A DNA stretch of 64,000 nucleotides from Bettongia penicillata ogilbyi (taxonomy: Eukaryota; Chordata; Mammalia; Diprotodontia; Potoroidae), in contig JAJHZJ010000028.1 of the NCBI GenBank assembly GCA_023548195.1, positions 1,928,501 through 1,992,500 of the forward strand. Reading direction: 5' to 3'. The translations under genes were made by a program, and so were the position numbers. This document shows positions 51,346 through 62,399 of this stretch, in pieces. The notes beneath the pieces are model-generated. The model saw only the letters and a program-made list of their open reading frames with translations, did not search any database and was not told the origin of the DNA. Each line of letters opens with the position of its first letter. The stretch's first letter is position 1.

Positions 51346-51555
51346 AATGACCAAAGAGCAAAGAAGCTCTGCAATTGCTATTAACTCTAAAAAAAAAAAA
51401 CAAAACAGAGAGCTCACATAGGTTACCACAACCACAGTTAATTGTAAAAATAAAATAAAACAGGACAAAACAAAAAGAAAGAGCTCGCAGAAGTTACAAG
51501 CAAAAAGCTTTTGGAGGAGGGAAACTAGACATATATGGGCTGTCACCGCTCCTAC

Positions 51556-51582
51556 CATCACCACCACCACCACCACCATCAG
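51556..51582. repeat. Short (CAC)n run
   Basis: CCATCACCACCACCACCACC. Its complement encodes the poly-Val stretch of the spurious 51262-51615 frame. Confidence 0.85.
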
Positions 51583-51644
51583 TAGGAGACCCACGTTAAT
51601 GTGGACAAATCTCAATACTTCTACTAGTGGCTACACAGTGAACT

Positions 51645-51958
51645 AGGGCAGCTGGATGATGCAGGGGATAGAACATCAGTGCAGGAGGTAGGAGGACCTG
51701 AGTTCAAATCTCACCTCAGACACTTGACACTCACTAACTGTGTGACCTTGGGAAAGTCACTTAACCCCAACTGCCTCACCCTGGGTCATCTCCAGTCATC
51801 CTGATGAATATCTGGTCAGTGGAGTCAGATGGCTCTGGAGGAGAAGTGAGGCTGGTGACCTGCACAGTCCATCCTCACTCAGAAACAAAGTCAAATGCAA
51901 GTCATGTCATCATTTCTCTGATGGCATGGTCTTCTTTGGCAACAAAGGACAAACACAT
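51645..51958 (+). mobile_element. Complete RTE-tailed tRNA-headed SINE with TSD
   Basis: Head AGGGCAGCTGGATGATGCAG, B-box region GAGTTCAAATCTCACCTCAG, ACTGTGTGACCTTGGGAAAG, then the RTE-like tail TCCAGTCATCCTGATGAATA, GGAGGAGAAGTGAGGCTGG, CATGGTCTTCTTTGGCAACA. ACACAGTGAACT (51633-51644) and ACACAATGAACT (51959-51970) form a 12-bp duplication with one difference. The best intact copy of this family here; it shows the full head-plus-tail structure. Confidence 0.85.
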
Positions 51959-51974
51959 ACACAATGAACTGTAG

Positions 51975-52263
51975 CTCTAACAATGAGGGGTAACAGTAAT
52001 AACGTGACAAGTTTGATTCATAGCAGGACTTCATGATAGGAACACAAATACTACAGGTGTATTCCAAGCTTAGAGACCACCTGATGCTGGTGTGAAATAT
52101 TTCTGGATTTTGATCATCCAGAGATCCCAGATCATCCAGAGCCCCAAAGGACTACTGTTATGACAAGCTCAGGACATAGATTGCTTGCTGGTCCTTAGCT
52201 CTGGAAGACAGGGTGTCTCCTAGTAGTAAAAAGAGGTATGGTGTTGGCATGGAGATCCTGACA
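51975..52263 (-). mobile_element. Possible LTR start of an endogenous retrovirus
   Basis: On the minus strand, the purine tract AAAAGGGGGAAA (52275 to 52264) is followed at once by TGTCAGGATCTCC, the arrangement of a retroviral polypurine tract and the 5' TG of a 3' LTR. The LTR would read leftward. Its other end (CA) and length are unclear, and the SINE at 51645-51958 lies just beyond or within it. No second LTR is visible. Confidence 0.4.
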
Positions 52264-52275
52264 TTTCCCCCTTTT

Positions 52276-53160
52276 GACCAAAGGAAAGAGGTCTGTCAGA
52301 CCCCTTTCCATTGTGGCCAATAAAGGAGAGGCAGATAGAAGCCAAGATGCCAAGAGAGGCCAGTTGGGCCAGGATGAGATGTTGAGTTGAGGGACAGAGG
52401 TAGGCTTAGGTTAGTGAGCTTAGGGGTGCAAATGTAACAATTTGTTAGCCCCTTCCCCTTAGCAACGATGGAATGACATTTTCATCCCAGGAAGTCAATT
52501 CCTTAAGGGAACCAATCAGGGAAGTGTATCCCAGGTAGGAAGCCAAGATTGTAGAGGGGGGAAATAAAACGAGGACAGTACACTCAGCCCTCCTCTGGAA
52601 TAGGGATAGCTGTCTCGTCTGGATATCAGCTGCTTCTGGGTCCATTCTAAACAAACCCTGAGGTCCCTGTACCTGGAGGGTTCTTCGATTCACTCAGGAG
52701 CAGGGGCTTTCTTCAGATGATCCAGGAGTCCTTAACCACAAGTTTGGCAGTTGGAAGGACCTGGTAGGGGTCCTTAGAAACAATGATCGATTGAGCAGAT
52801 TGATCAGTTTACAAATAAGACACACAGGTTGCTCTCAGAGTACAATTATGAGAAAACTCCTTGCACCGATCTTTAAATCTGAGTTTCTGGTCAGGATAAC
52901 GTAGTTTCTTGGTTGAGACTCTTTAAATATCACATAGAGATGGTGCAGTTTCCCAGCCACGCAGGGCTAGGTTCAAACCATACAATAAAGTTGCCTCCCA
53001 ATTCCTACAGTTGAATAAAATTTTCTCAGAAGACAGAAGTCGGACTAAACCCATAATTGAATAGATACTGAGCAAGTTCCAGGACTGAGTCACAAAATGG
53101 AGTCAAGATGGTTCACTCAATTTGTACAATTAACCACTTGCTGTCCTAATCCCCTCAATT
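52276..53160 (-). other. Possible ERV-internal sequence
   Basis: Non-repeat-like sequence upstream (minus strand) of the polypurine tract. The 82-codon minus-strand frame at 52445-52693 lies here and has no domain I recognise. The polypurine position is the only link to a retrovirus, so the assignment is tentative. Confidence 0.25.
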
Positions 53161-55150
53161 TGCTATGTCAAATCTATACGGCTTTTCATACGTTCATAAT
53201 CACAATTATATTAAGTCACATTACATTAATGTGAGGTTACAGATCAAGTTATTCAGAGGGTTCACAATGGACTGGTTTTGAGAAGTGGAATTTACAGGTC
53301 CCCAAGGTAACCAAGAAAACATAAACCATGGAAAGCAATACAATAATTATCACCGATATTAACTAACATCAGGTCTCCTTTTATCCTAGTGATCCATTCT
53401 CAATATCCATTTAATCAGAGCATTTTGAGTCCCAAATGTCTCATATAGTTGTCTGGTCCCTAGATATCCTTCCTTGGACAATACATTTTATTCTCAGGAC
53501 AGCTCTGAAAGGGGCACTGCTTCTCTGGTTCCAAATCTAGAGGTTCCTAGGTAATTTTGACTTAACATAACAATACAATCACTTAAATTTGGTTCTCCAA
53601 TTTTGAAACTTCAGAGAATTTCAGTTTACATACCATTTGCTGTTTCTATCCTGTATAAGAATATTTTTAAAAAATTTATGATAGTTCAATTATAAAATGA
53701 ACTCTTCTGTCATTTTAAAATTATCAGACACTTTAAAATGGGAAAATAATTTCACGTTCTTTACTATTATGTATACAATTTAAGTGTAAAATCCTTAATT
53801 CAGTTTTGAGAACTTATTACTAAAACATACTCAAAACCTGAATTTCCATAATAGATAAATTTAGACAGAAATATGTATGTATATATACATATATTCATAT
53901 ATTTATAGTTCTCAGAGAAAACAATTGCCTTCTCAAATTTTACTGTTCCATTTATTTAGAAAACTGTTTCATTACATCTTTGTCTTATTACTTTGTCTTA
54001 TCATTTTCACTTTAGGAGGACATCAACCCTCTGCTATAATCTGACCACAAATACAGGTTAAAAATTGTGAGATGTTCATACCGCATCCTATTATAGAAAC
54101 TCAGAGATATTCCAGTATCACTCTATTATTTAATAGATTTATGATTATACTTACAAAACTTCTTGATTAAAGATATTTGCTATAAAAGAAAAAAAGGGAC
54201 AAGTTATAACGATGCATAAGAGGAAGAAAAATTCCTGAAGCTCTTCTCAATCCCAGGCATGAGTCATATCAGACAGTCAATTATATAGTCACAGAATGTT
54301 AAAAAGCAAGACTTCAGGATTATCCATGTGGGGAAATTTCCTTTTCAGAAAAGAAACAGCACAAAGAGGAAATAAAATCGGAAGGATCCTACCTTGGGCC
54401 ATATCAGTCATCTCCTAAACTTTTCCCAGTCACAGACATCCATGTTTAGCAGTTCCCAGACTGCAGCAAATGTCATTTTTTAGTATTAGCTTTATGACAA
54501 TTCAGACTACTCCTGTAATCAAAATTCGAAACAATAGTAAATTACAGTTCCAAGAATTTTTACCTTAAATAGCAAAATTTCACTAAGCACAATTTAAGGC
54601 TTGAATATGTTTCCCTATTAATTAACATTTCATTTATCTTTTACTTATAAATTAAAACTACCCATATTATGGGGCTTCAGACACGTGGCAAATACCTGAT
54701 AATAGACTCATCATTAATATGCTGAAGCTACATCTTTAAACCACTACATACATTTTCACAACAGCCAAGAATTTCAAATGAAAATTTGTTATTCTATATT
54801 ATCTTCTACTTTATGACAAAATATATCTCATTAAATATTTAAGTTTTCAAATATCTATTTTCATCACATCCTTTTAAAAGCCTAATTCATAATCTAATAG
54901 CATGCAGATTAAACAGCTGTTTTATCTAACAGTATTTCTGTTACAATGGACTCTCAAATTTTACAGTATAAGAGAATTTAGAAATACCATAATAACACAA
55001 ATAATATCACGTATTTAAAGTATGAAACAAAACTTCAGACATTAATTCAGTTCAATGCATTTCCAAATTATCTCATATAAAAACTATTAATCTAATAACC
55101 TTTGGGCATTCTAAATCCATGTTAGAGTTATCAGATATGAAACAATTAGA
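53160..55150. other. AT-rich, SINE-free stretch
   Basis: 2 kb of strongly AT-rich sequence with no SINE, LINE tail or open frame of note. Contains a TATG/CATA run at 53874-53905. Nothing else recognised. Confidence 0.45.
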
Positions 55151-55154
55151 TTCA

Positions 55155-55395
55155 GTTAAAGAAATAATAATAGCATAGTTATTATTGGCATTACATATGC
55201 CAGTCACTGTGTTAAGCATTTTACAATCATTATATCACTTTGAACCTCACAAAAACCCTGGGAGGTAGATATCAGTATTATTTTTCTCTTAACACATCAG
55301 GAAACTGGGACAAAGAGAGAGAAGATAACATGTTTAAGATTACACAGCTAATAAATTTCTGCAACCAGAATATAATTCATTTCCCTACATTTTTC
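55155..55395 (-). mobile_element. MIR CORE-SINE
   Basis: TAATAATAGCATAGTTATTAT, CAGTCACTGTGTTAAGCATT, CCTCACAAAAACCCTGGGAGG, CATCAGGAAACTGGGACAAAG and TTACACAGCTAATAAATTTC. Nearly full length. Confidence 0.8.
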
Positions 55396-55399
55396 TACC

Positions 55400-55755
55400 A
55401 TTTGGTATTTTTTAAATTTATTTATTTTTAGTTTTCAACATTCACTTCCATAAGATTTTGAGTTCTAAATTTTCTCCCTTTCCCCAACACAGTTTGCAAT
55501 GTGATATACATATACATTCACATTAAACATGCTTTCATGTTAGTCATGATATAAAGAAAAATTAGAACCAATGGGAGGAACCATGAAAAAGGAACAAAAC
55601 AATGAAACAGAAAAGAGAGAACAAATAGTATAGCATTTTTTTTCAGTACCTGTATTTGAGCCTGATCTGAGTTGAGACAGGTTAACAGGGTGAGAGGAAG
55701 TCTCTGAACTGGAGGGTGGTCACAGGAGATCTTTGGTTTAAACAATCTTTTCTCT
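55400..55755 (-). mobile_element. L1 3' end
   Basis: TTAGTTTTCAACATTCACTTCC, AGATTTTGAGTTCTAAATTT, CAGTTTGCAATGTGATATAC and a run of A-rich blocks to GATCTGAGTTGAGACAGG. Same terminal design as the L1 end at 47160. 5'-truncated to about 350 bp. Confidence 0.75.
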
Positions 55756-55844
55756 TTTCATGGTCAAGGGAGGGTTAACAAAAGGTTTATCTATTTTTTT
55801 TTTCTTTTCTCATTCTGGGATTACTTCCAAACTAGCTGCCTTCC

Positions 55845-55925
55845 TTCACAAGGCTCAGATGACATAATGAATATAAAGCAATTTGCAGACTTTAAGAGGC
55901 TATATAAATGTGAGCTATTATTTTA
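55845..55925 (+). mobile_element. MIR 3' half
   Basis: ATAAAGCAATTTGCAGACTTTAAG, AGGCTATATAAATGTGAGCT, the MIR AAAGCGCTT...TATAAATG region. Confidence 0.6.
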
Positions 55926-55929
55926 TCTT

Positions 55930-56310
55930 TCTTGAAACCTTTCAGATAGAAATGATCCAAAAAGAAGTTGCTATCCTGGTATTATTCCTTTATATTTAGT
56001 GTTCTGCAGACCATTTTACAAGTGGATAAAATTCTACTTTTTTTAATTAAGAGAATTGGGAATGTAAACTCATCTTCTGTAGACTTAAGGGGAGCATCTT
56101 TGCTTTAATTCTAGGATCAGAGAGGATAATGAAGATGACACATGCCACATTCAGTTCTTTTTTTCATTTTAATTTCTCCCACTGGAAGAAATTGAAGATC
56201 CACCAGGTCTCCATATTTTGAAAACTTTTAATTCCATGTAATTTGGAGACTGAGTATTTCATATATGAAATGTTTGAGTTTTTTTTAAAACACATTCTCT
56301 TAAATGTTTA
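55930..56310. other. No recognised feature
   Basis: Unassigned AT-rich sequence. Confidence 0.35.
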
Positions 56311-56395
56311 TTATTGTTGGTGTCATGTTTGTAGACTAGTAAGTGCTTTGCTCACAATAGACCTTTAATAAATGCTATTTGAATTGAATTGCACT
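56310..56395 (+). mobile_element. L2-type 3' tail
   Basis: GCTCACAATAGACCTTTAATAAATGC and TATTTGAATTGAATTG. Confidence 0.5.
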
Positions 56396-58232
56396 GACCT
56401 GAAAATGCACAGTGTCCCTGTGTCTTACCCTGGGCATGACTCTTACCACCTCAGAAGTGCCTGTAGGTTGCTAATATAATTACCATTTTGAAGATGGATT
56501 AGGGTAAAGTCAGAACCAAACAAAACACAGAAACATGAGGTCTTCTGAAGCCTTAACAGAAGGAGGCTGCGTTCTCCCATTAGTGTAGATGGAGACCTCC
56601 CAAGATTGTAAGAGGAGGCAAAAGGAGTTCTGTAATCTGACCCAGACTTCCTGACTCCCAGCCTGCATCCCTGAAGGGCATCGATCACTCTCTGCCCAAC
56701 TATGGGTAGTTTGGAAGTCTCCCATTTTGCTAGCTCTTTATACCCTCTCCAGAAGAACGCATCTCTCCTTTGCTTATTTCCCAAATACAGAGATAAGGGA
56801 AACCAGTTCTCTTAAAATCCAATTTCTGACTGGTTTAGTCTCTGGCAAGTACCCTATGCACAAGTTTTATAAACCTTGGACAATAACATCACCACTTACT
56901 TTAAGAACTGTACAAATTAACTCATAACCGGTAGTAAAAATGTTTGGTAAACAGAAAAGCCTCTGTAAATGTTGAGATTTTTTTTTCTCTTTTCCCTCTT
57001 CTTTTAATTGTTTTAATTGCCCAGCCTGCTGAAACTCCTGTTAATCTCCAGAGTTATTACATGGATAGAATAAGCAGCAATACAATGTTTGAAAAGAAAA
57101 AATAAAAACAAAACCCTGAAACACATGTACACACTCCTATGTCTCTTTTTTTTAGCCACACAAGCGGCACGTTATTACTTGGGATGTGTTTGCCAAATAT
57201 TGCTTGGCACCCCCCATCTATCACGCTGCCTTTTGTGTATATTTGTGTAACTAATCGATGCCTTTCGGTGCCATATACATCTTTACTGCTCAAATTCATC
57301 CCACAACACCCTGGCAAAAGAATGTTTTTTATTATGTCAATGAACTTAATGTTAGTGGCTGAAGGAGGGGAGGGCATGCGGTAAAGAGCAGTGGAAAGGC
57401 TAAACAGTGATATTTCATCCCAGGAAGTTCCCTCCCCACCCTCCTCACCCTCAGCTTCCTACAACTACAGCTTCCCTTCCTGACTTTACAAATACACCCA
57501 AACTCATCCAGGGGGCCCCTTTTGAGTCAGAGCTGCCAGTGATTCCCAACTTGGTAGTGGCTCTGTAAATGCACAAAATCATACCACGGAGAGACTACCA
57601 ACTAATTCTTCCATGTAACCTTACTCTGGGATTTGAATCCAGGCCCCTCAGTACACCTGTTTTCCATAGAACTCTGCTGGAGAGCACAATAGACACTAAA
57701 TGCTTAGAGTCACTGAAGGAAGGGGAGGAAGGGAGCGGGAGTTCACTCCAGCACAGCCTCTGATCTGGAGATTATTATAAATCCTTTAGCACTGTTGAGA
57801 CAACTAGATCACTTGATTGGCCTTAACATTCCAAATCCTATAAATTAGTCTGTTGGGGGCGGTGGGGGGAAGGGCCTCCTGTATTGTATTGTTCTAGCAC
57901 CAACATCAGACTAAGAAAGAATAGACACATTTTCATTTCTAACTTGATGAAATTATACCACTTGAGGCTTCGTGACAATCAGAGGAAACATCTTTTAAGC
58001 ATTGCTGACAATTTGTAACAAAATTGCATGTGCTCTGAATTTTTTTTGCTGTTGTTAAATAACATAAATTGAACTTTAAAATTAACTTTAGTTTCAAAAG
58101 CCACTTTTTAGAAATAGATTTTTTATAAACGATAATGTTCTTTCAAAATAGGCTTTTCTAACACCATATTTTTGCAAGTGGCAAACACGACTATATTATG
58201 CAGATTTTCACAAAGCATGAAATATTGTGTCA
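56395..58232. other. Repeat-poor island, candidate conserved noncoding blocks
   Basis: 1.8 kb in which I recognise no repeat. 57000-57400 has TTTTAATTGTTTTAATTGCC followed by complex sequence. 57900-58230 is AT-rich but not simple, with TTAAATAACATAAATTG and other homeobox-like cores. Frames at 56443-56784 (minus, 113 codons), 57057-57377 (minus) and 57139-57384 (plus) overlap on opposite strands or lack any domain, so I do not call genes. Confidence 0.4.
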
Positions 58233-58234
58233 TT

Positions 58235-58360
58235 CAATAAAGCACTGTGTCCTTGAGGGTAGGAAGCATTTTTCATTTTGTCTTTGTGACCTCAGCACCT
58301 AATATAGAGCTTGGCACTTGGAAGGTGCTTAATAAATCCTTGTTTGGAATTGATTGGTTT
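58235..58360 (+). mobile_element. L2 LINE 3' end
   Basis: GTGTCCTTGAGGGTAGGAAGC, GACCTCAGCACCTAATATAG, GGAAGGTGCTTAATAAATCC and a GATTGG end. Confidence 0.75.
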
Positions 58361-58734
58361 GGTTTACCATCTGCTTTAACACTCAAAGAAATAGACTATA
58401 TGTTCCCTGAAATTACTATCTTTAAAAAACAAAAGTATAAAACAGAAAAATGTATCAACCGCTAATCCTTTAAACTAAAAATGTATGTGCCAAAGTCATA
58501 CATTTTAATATGCATCCAAATATAAAAGTATTTTATATTTATATATGAATTTATATCTCACTAATTAAGGGCATAGAACTGGTGTATTTGGTAGTGATGA
58601 ACTATATACACTGAAGAAGGGAGAAGGCACCTGTTGCCATTTTTTCTCCAAGTATTCCAAAACTAAACCAGGAACATAGCAGGTATGACTATAAAATAAA
58701 ATGACTGAATCTTACAATCTTACACAGTGGCAAT

Positions 58735-58915
58735 AGTTTTGATTCTGAAGTCAAGATCCCACCTCCAATTCAAGTCCCACCTCTAATGTTTACTACTGAT
58801 GTGACCTTAAACAAATCACTAAATTCTCTTGAACTAAACTTCATCATTTTAAAATGAAGGACTTGGATTAAATGATCTCTGAGGTTTCTTCCAGCTTTGT
58901 GATCCTATATCCAAA
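58735..58915 (+). mobile_element. MIR3-type SINE
   Basis: TTCAAGTCCCACCTCTAATG, ACTGATGTGACCTTAAACAAATC, AAATGAAGGACTTGGATTAAATG and TTTCTTCCAGCTTTGTGATCC. Confidence 0.8.
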
Positions 58916-58919
58916 TGTG

Positions 58920-59735
58920 TTACCCCTTTCAAGGTAGTTCCCCTGGGAGGGAATTCATTTATTCAAATGTAAGGGTATATATTTGTGAAGGCTACACTCA
59001 GACTTTTAGATGAAATGTTTTTGTAAAAATACCTTTCCAAAAAGCTAATTGACAAACTGTGACTAGGAAATGCATGGGGGGAGGGAGGTCATAAGCAATG
59101 ATAGTAGAAACCCTGCCTAGACAGTAACCCCTAGAAGCTTGTGAGAATAATTATTATATCCCACCACATAATCATCACAGATTTTATGCCACATTTTTTG
59201 GCGCAAAGGTGGGTTGCAACCATTCTGTGAAGTTTTTTTTTAAACTGTGCCGGTATTATTTAGAAATCATTTATTACTAAACTGTCTTTGGTGCAAGATT
59301 AAGATGCACGGAACACTTGTGAATAAATGTTAAAATTGTACATTGCACTGAGAATTCTAGGCTCTTGGGTCACAGTGAGAGATAAATGCATATCCATATG
59401 CCATGGGTGAATACATGGCTATTCTGTTTACCTTGTAAGCAGCATGACAAACACAATTAGACCATGGAGGATTATGCAATGAAAGGTCATAAACCAATTT
59501 TTGGACATAAAATGGCACAATGATTATACAGTGGCAATGATTATGTGGCGAAATACGGTAGCTGCTCTCTGGTGAATGGCCAGCAAATACCAACACATAT
59601 TGGAAGAGTTGTCCTTCCCAGAGATGATCTTACCCAGGAATGCCGCATTGCTCTTTTCCAATTGTATTCCAGGGTTCCAACATGTTATTTTGAATACCGT
59701 AGAAACAATTGTGATAAAAGTTTGATTTACATTGT
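58920..59735. other. Repeat-poor island, candidate conserved noncoding block
   Basis: Complex unique sequence with no repeat match. 59130-59560 is low in simple repeats and has TTTTATGCCACATTTTTTGGCG and TGAATAAATGTTAAAATTG. Overlapping frames on both strands (59357-59751) have no domain. Confidence 0.4.
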
Positions 59736-59739
59736 TTAA

Positions 59740-59935
59740 AAGTTCAAGCACATATTACCTGATTTGATATTCACAACAACCCCTTTATGAGGTAGATACT
59801 ACCATTATCCCTATTTTACAGATGAGGAAACGAAGGTTCAGATAGGGAAAGTCACTTAATTAGGAACACCCAGCTGATAAGGATCTAGGACAGGATTTGA
59901 ACCCAGGCTTTCCTGTTTCCAAATTTAAGGCATCC
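59740..59935 (-). mobile_element. MIR CORE-SINE
   Basis: ATATTCACAACAACCCCTTTATG, AGGTAGATACTACCATTATCC, CAGATGAGGAAACGAAGGTTC and CAGGATTTGAACCCAGGC. Confidence 0.85.
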
Positions 59936-60219
59936 TCAGAGGTATCAAATCTTACTAAGAGCATGGATAAGTTCACTGGAAATGGTCAAAAGTAATTCTG
60001 AACCAAGTTTGACGAATAAGGTGAATAATTAAGCTATAGAACACTACTTTTGGCTAGTAATGATCCCAGTACTACGAAGTATAAAAACTTTGATCTGCTC
60101 AGTTTCCAACCTGGACCAAATTGGACCTCCTTAGGAAAGCTGACATCCCCTTGCTCCACAGAGCTCACCACATTGGTATTAGATTTAGTAAAGACACTTT
60201 GTTGGCTTGACAATTGATG

Positions 60220-60445
60220 CAGCACTGGGCATGGAGTCAGGAAGTCCTGAATTAAAATCCCACCCCAGATGCTTACTAGCTGTGTGACCCTGGGTAAGTC
60301 ATTTAATCTCTATTTTTCTCAGTTGCCTCAACTGTAAAATGAGGATAACAATTTGCAGGATTATTGTGAGGATTGAATGAGAGAATATTTGCGAATTTCT
60401 TAGCACAGTGAATGGCATGTAATAATCACCATATAAATACTCCCT
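60220..60445 (+). mobile_element. MIR CORE-SINE, full length
   Basis: GCACTGGGCATGGAGTCAGG, GCTTACTAGCTGTGTGACCC, CTCAGTTGCCTCAACTGTAA, GGATTATTGTGAGGATTGAATG and ATGGCATGTAATAATCACC. Complete and little diverged. Confidence 0.9.
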
Positions 60446-60449
60446 TTCC

Positions 60450-60908
60450 CTTCCCCCTTAGCTCCCTGCAGTTTAGTTCTCCTGAGCTCAAGTGATCCAC
60501 CAGGCTCAGTCTCTCAAGTCACCTCGTCTGACTGCTACATGAATAATTAACTCTCCTCTGGCTAAGGAACTCATCTGCATCAAGCAGATATCTCCTGTAC
60601 GTTAAGAGGCTTAAGCTAAAGAGTATATAATATAGAAATGTAGTTTTTGTAGTGCCTTAGCTGCCCTTAAAAATCTGTAAATATCCCTTGCTGAGTTAGG
60701 AGAACCTAGAAGGAGAAAAGAGGTTTCACTGTTCTGGGATTTCCAAAGTGTTCTTTTAAAGACCTTCTGCCCCACTCCTTCTTAGTCTATCTTAGTCCTA
60801 CAGCCCACCCCAAAAACACGCACGCTTTACTTGGGTAAAAATAAATTATGGCAAAATTATTCTACCATACCTGGGTAGAAAAATGAAACACTCTGGTATA
60901 AAAAAAAT
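60450..60908. other. No recognised feature
   Basis: Unassigned. I see no repeat or exon. Confidence 0.35.
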
Positions 60909-60911
60909 GCA

Positions 60912-61062
60912 GAGTTAACAGTCTGGGCTGGAATCTATCACTGACTATGTAACCTTAGGCAAGCCACTATAACTTTCTTGGCTCAGTTTCTCCCTCTGAA
61001 AAATAGAGATAACAACACATCTAAAAGAGATGATATTTGTGAAAGTCCTTTGAGCTGTTCAG
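60912..61062 (+). mobile_element. MIR CORE-SINE
   Basis: CAGTCTGGGCTGGAATCTATC, GTAACCTTAGGCAAGCCACT, GGCTCAGTTTCTCCCTCTGA and GATATTTGTGAAAGTCC. Confidence 0.75.
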
Positions 61063-61174
61063 AAAAAAAAAATGGGCCATATGCATAAAAATATGTTGTC
61101 TTCTTTTGAAGCGTCTGATTCATCCAATAAGTCAGTTTACACAGATGAACAGGATCATGGAGAACTGGAAGAGA

Positions 61175-61360
61175 CTTCAGTCCCTTTTTGTGTCATGGGC
61201 CCCATTGGCAACCTGGTGAAATGTATGGAGCCTTTCTCTGATTAATGTTTTAAAACGTGTAACAAAATAGGATTACAAAGGAAACCAATTATATTGAAAT
61301 TCAGTTAGCAAGCTATTTTGAAAACCAGATCGCAGAACCCAGGTTAAAAATCCCTGGTAT
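61175..61360 (+). mobile_element. hAT-type nonautonomous transposon fossil, copy 4
   Basis: TTTTGTGTCATGGGCCCCATTG, CAACCTGGTGAAATGTATGG, AATAGGATTACAAAGGAAACC, TATATTGAAATTCAG and an end CCAGGTTAAAAATCCC. Left terminus worn; no target duplication recognised. Confidence 0.7.
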
Positions 61361-61489
61361 GCCCCTCTACTTTTATAGTGCCCAAACTTTTTCATTTACC
61401 AATATTCAAGGCAACATATTTACCATGTAAATTTGACTAACAACACAAAACAAACATTACTAATATTAAACAAAGTAATTATGTAAGAT

Positions 61490-61620
61490 TGCATGCTGTC
61501 TTGGGGATGGAGGGGGAAGGAAGGGTTGAAAATTTAAAACTTATGAAAGGGAATGTTGAAAAGTTGAAAATAGATAAATTAATAAATTTGGGGGAAAAAG
61601 AAAAAAATAAAGTAATTCAT
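61490..61620 (+). mobile_element. L1-type 3' end
   Basis: TGCTGTCTTGGGGATGGAGG, GGAAGGAAGGGTTGAAAATT, GAATGTTGAAAAGTTGAAAA and an A/T-rich end. The plus-strand version of the L1/HAL1 termini at 41450, 47160 and 55430. Confidence 0.6.
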
Positions 61621-61679
61621 TATGATCAATAGTAATATTACACAGAAAAAAATGTGTTCTACAGTTCCCTTCTCAAGGT

Positions 61680-61765
61680 GGAACTCAATTTCATCATTTC
61701 TAAAATGGAAGGTCTGAACTAGTGATTCCTCAGGTCTACAGTAATTCTTATATTCTACCAATAAC
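61680..61765 (+). mobile_element. MIR3 3' half
   Basis: TCAATTTCATCATTTCTAAAATGG and GTCTGAACTAGTGATTCCTC. Confidence 0.55.
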
Positions 61766-61784
61766 ACTAGGTTTTTTATTCATG

Positions 61785-62070
61785 GAATTATAAAAACATT
61801 AAAGTTAGATAGGGTTTTAGAGATTATCAAGATCCATTCCCTTCCAATTCTAGACTAATGTTATCTCAAATATGTATGTAGCACTTTAAGATTTTCAAAC
61901 ATCCTTACATCTTTGCAACAACTCAGTGAGATAGATTCTCTTATTATTAAGAGAAAACTGACACTTTGGGAAGTTAAGGGACTTGCTCCAAGTCAAACAT
62001 CTAGGAAGTATTTAAGTCAGGACTCAAATCTAGATCTTCTGGTCTAGTACTCTGAATATCCATTTTTCTT
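61785..62070 (-). mobile_element. MIR3 end plus full MIR
   Basis: 61785-61860 has TTATAAAAACATTAAAGTTAG and TTTTAGAGATTATCAAGATCC (MIR3-type end). 61865-62070 is a MIR: GTAGCACTTTAAGATTTTCA, CAACTCAGTGAGATAGATTC, AGTTAAGGGACTTGCTCCAAG, ACTCAAATCTAGATCTTCTGG. Confidence 0.7.
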
Positions 62071-62097
62071 GACTGTTTCCCAATTATGCTGTGATTA

Positions 62098-62335
62098 AGC
62101 TGAAAGAAATCTTAGAGATCATCTAACCTATTTACCTTATGTTACAGATGAGGAAATAGAAATTCAAAGGTTCCTGGGATCATAAAGGCCATCTAGTCTA
62201 ACATCTCATTTTACAGAGGAGAAAACTGAGAGATAAAATATCTTGACCAGGGTCATACAGCTATTTACTGTCAGAGGGAGAATTTGAACTCAGGTCTTCC
62301 TGACTCCAAGTCCATGCTCTCTACCACAATGCCAT
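62098..62335 (-). mobile_element. Two MIR3-type SINEs in tandem orientation
   Basis: First, 62098-62170: AATCTTAGAGATCATCTAACC, CAGATGAGGAAATAGAAATTC. Second, 62170-62335: GGGATCATAAAGGCCATCTAG, AGGAGAAAACTGAGAGATAAA, TCATACAGCTATTTACTGTC, CTGACTCCAAGTCCATGC. The second appears to have landed in the first, whose head is not seen afterwards. Confidence 0.75.
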
Positions 62336-62399
62336 TTTTTGGAGATGATATGACATGCCTAAAATTAGACGGGTTGATTCATGGTTTGAACTCAGGTCT

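Noticed and set aside
51262..51615. 117-codon minus-strand frame with membrane-like composition
   Set aside because: Its Val run is the complement of a CAC microsatellite and its C-terminus is a reversed MIR. Only the stretch between is unique.
56443..56784. 113-codon minus-strand frame
   Set aside because: No recognisable domain, and a second unrelated frame overlaps it on the same strand. No exon context.
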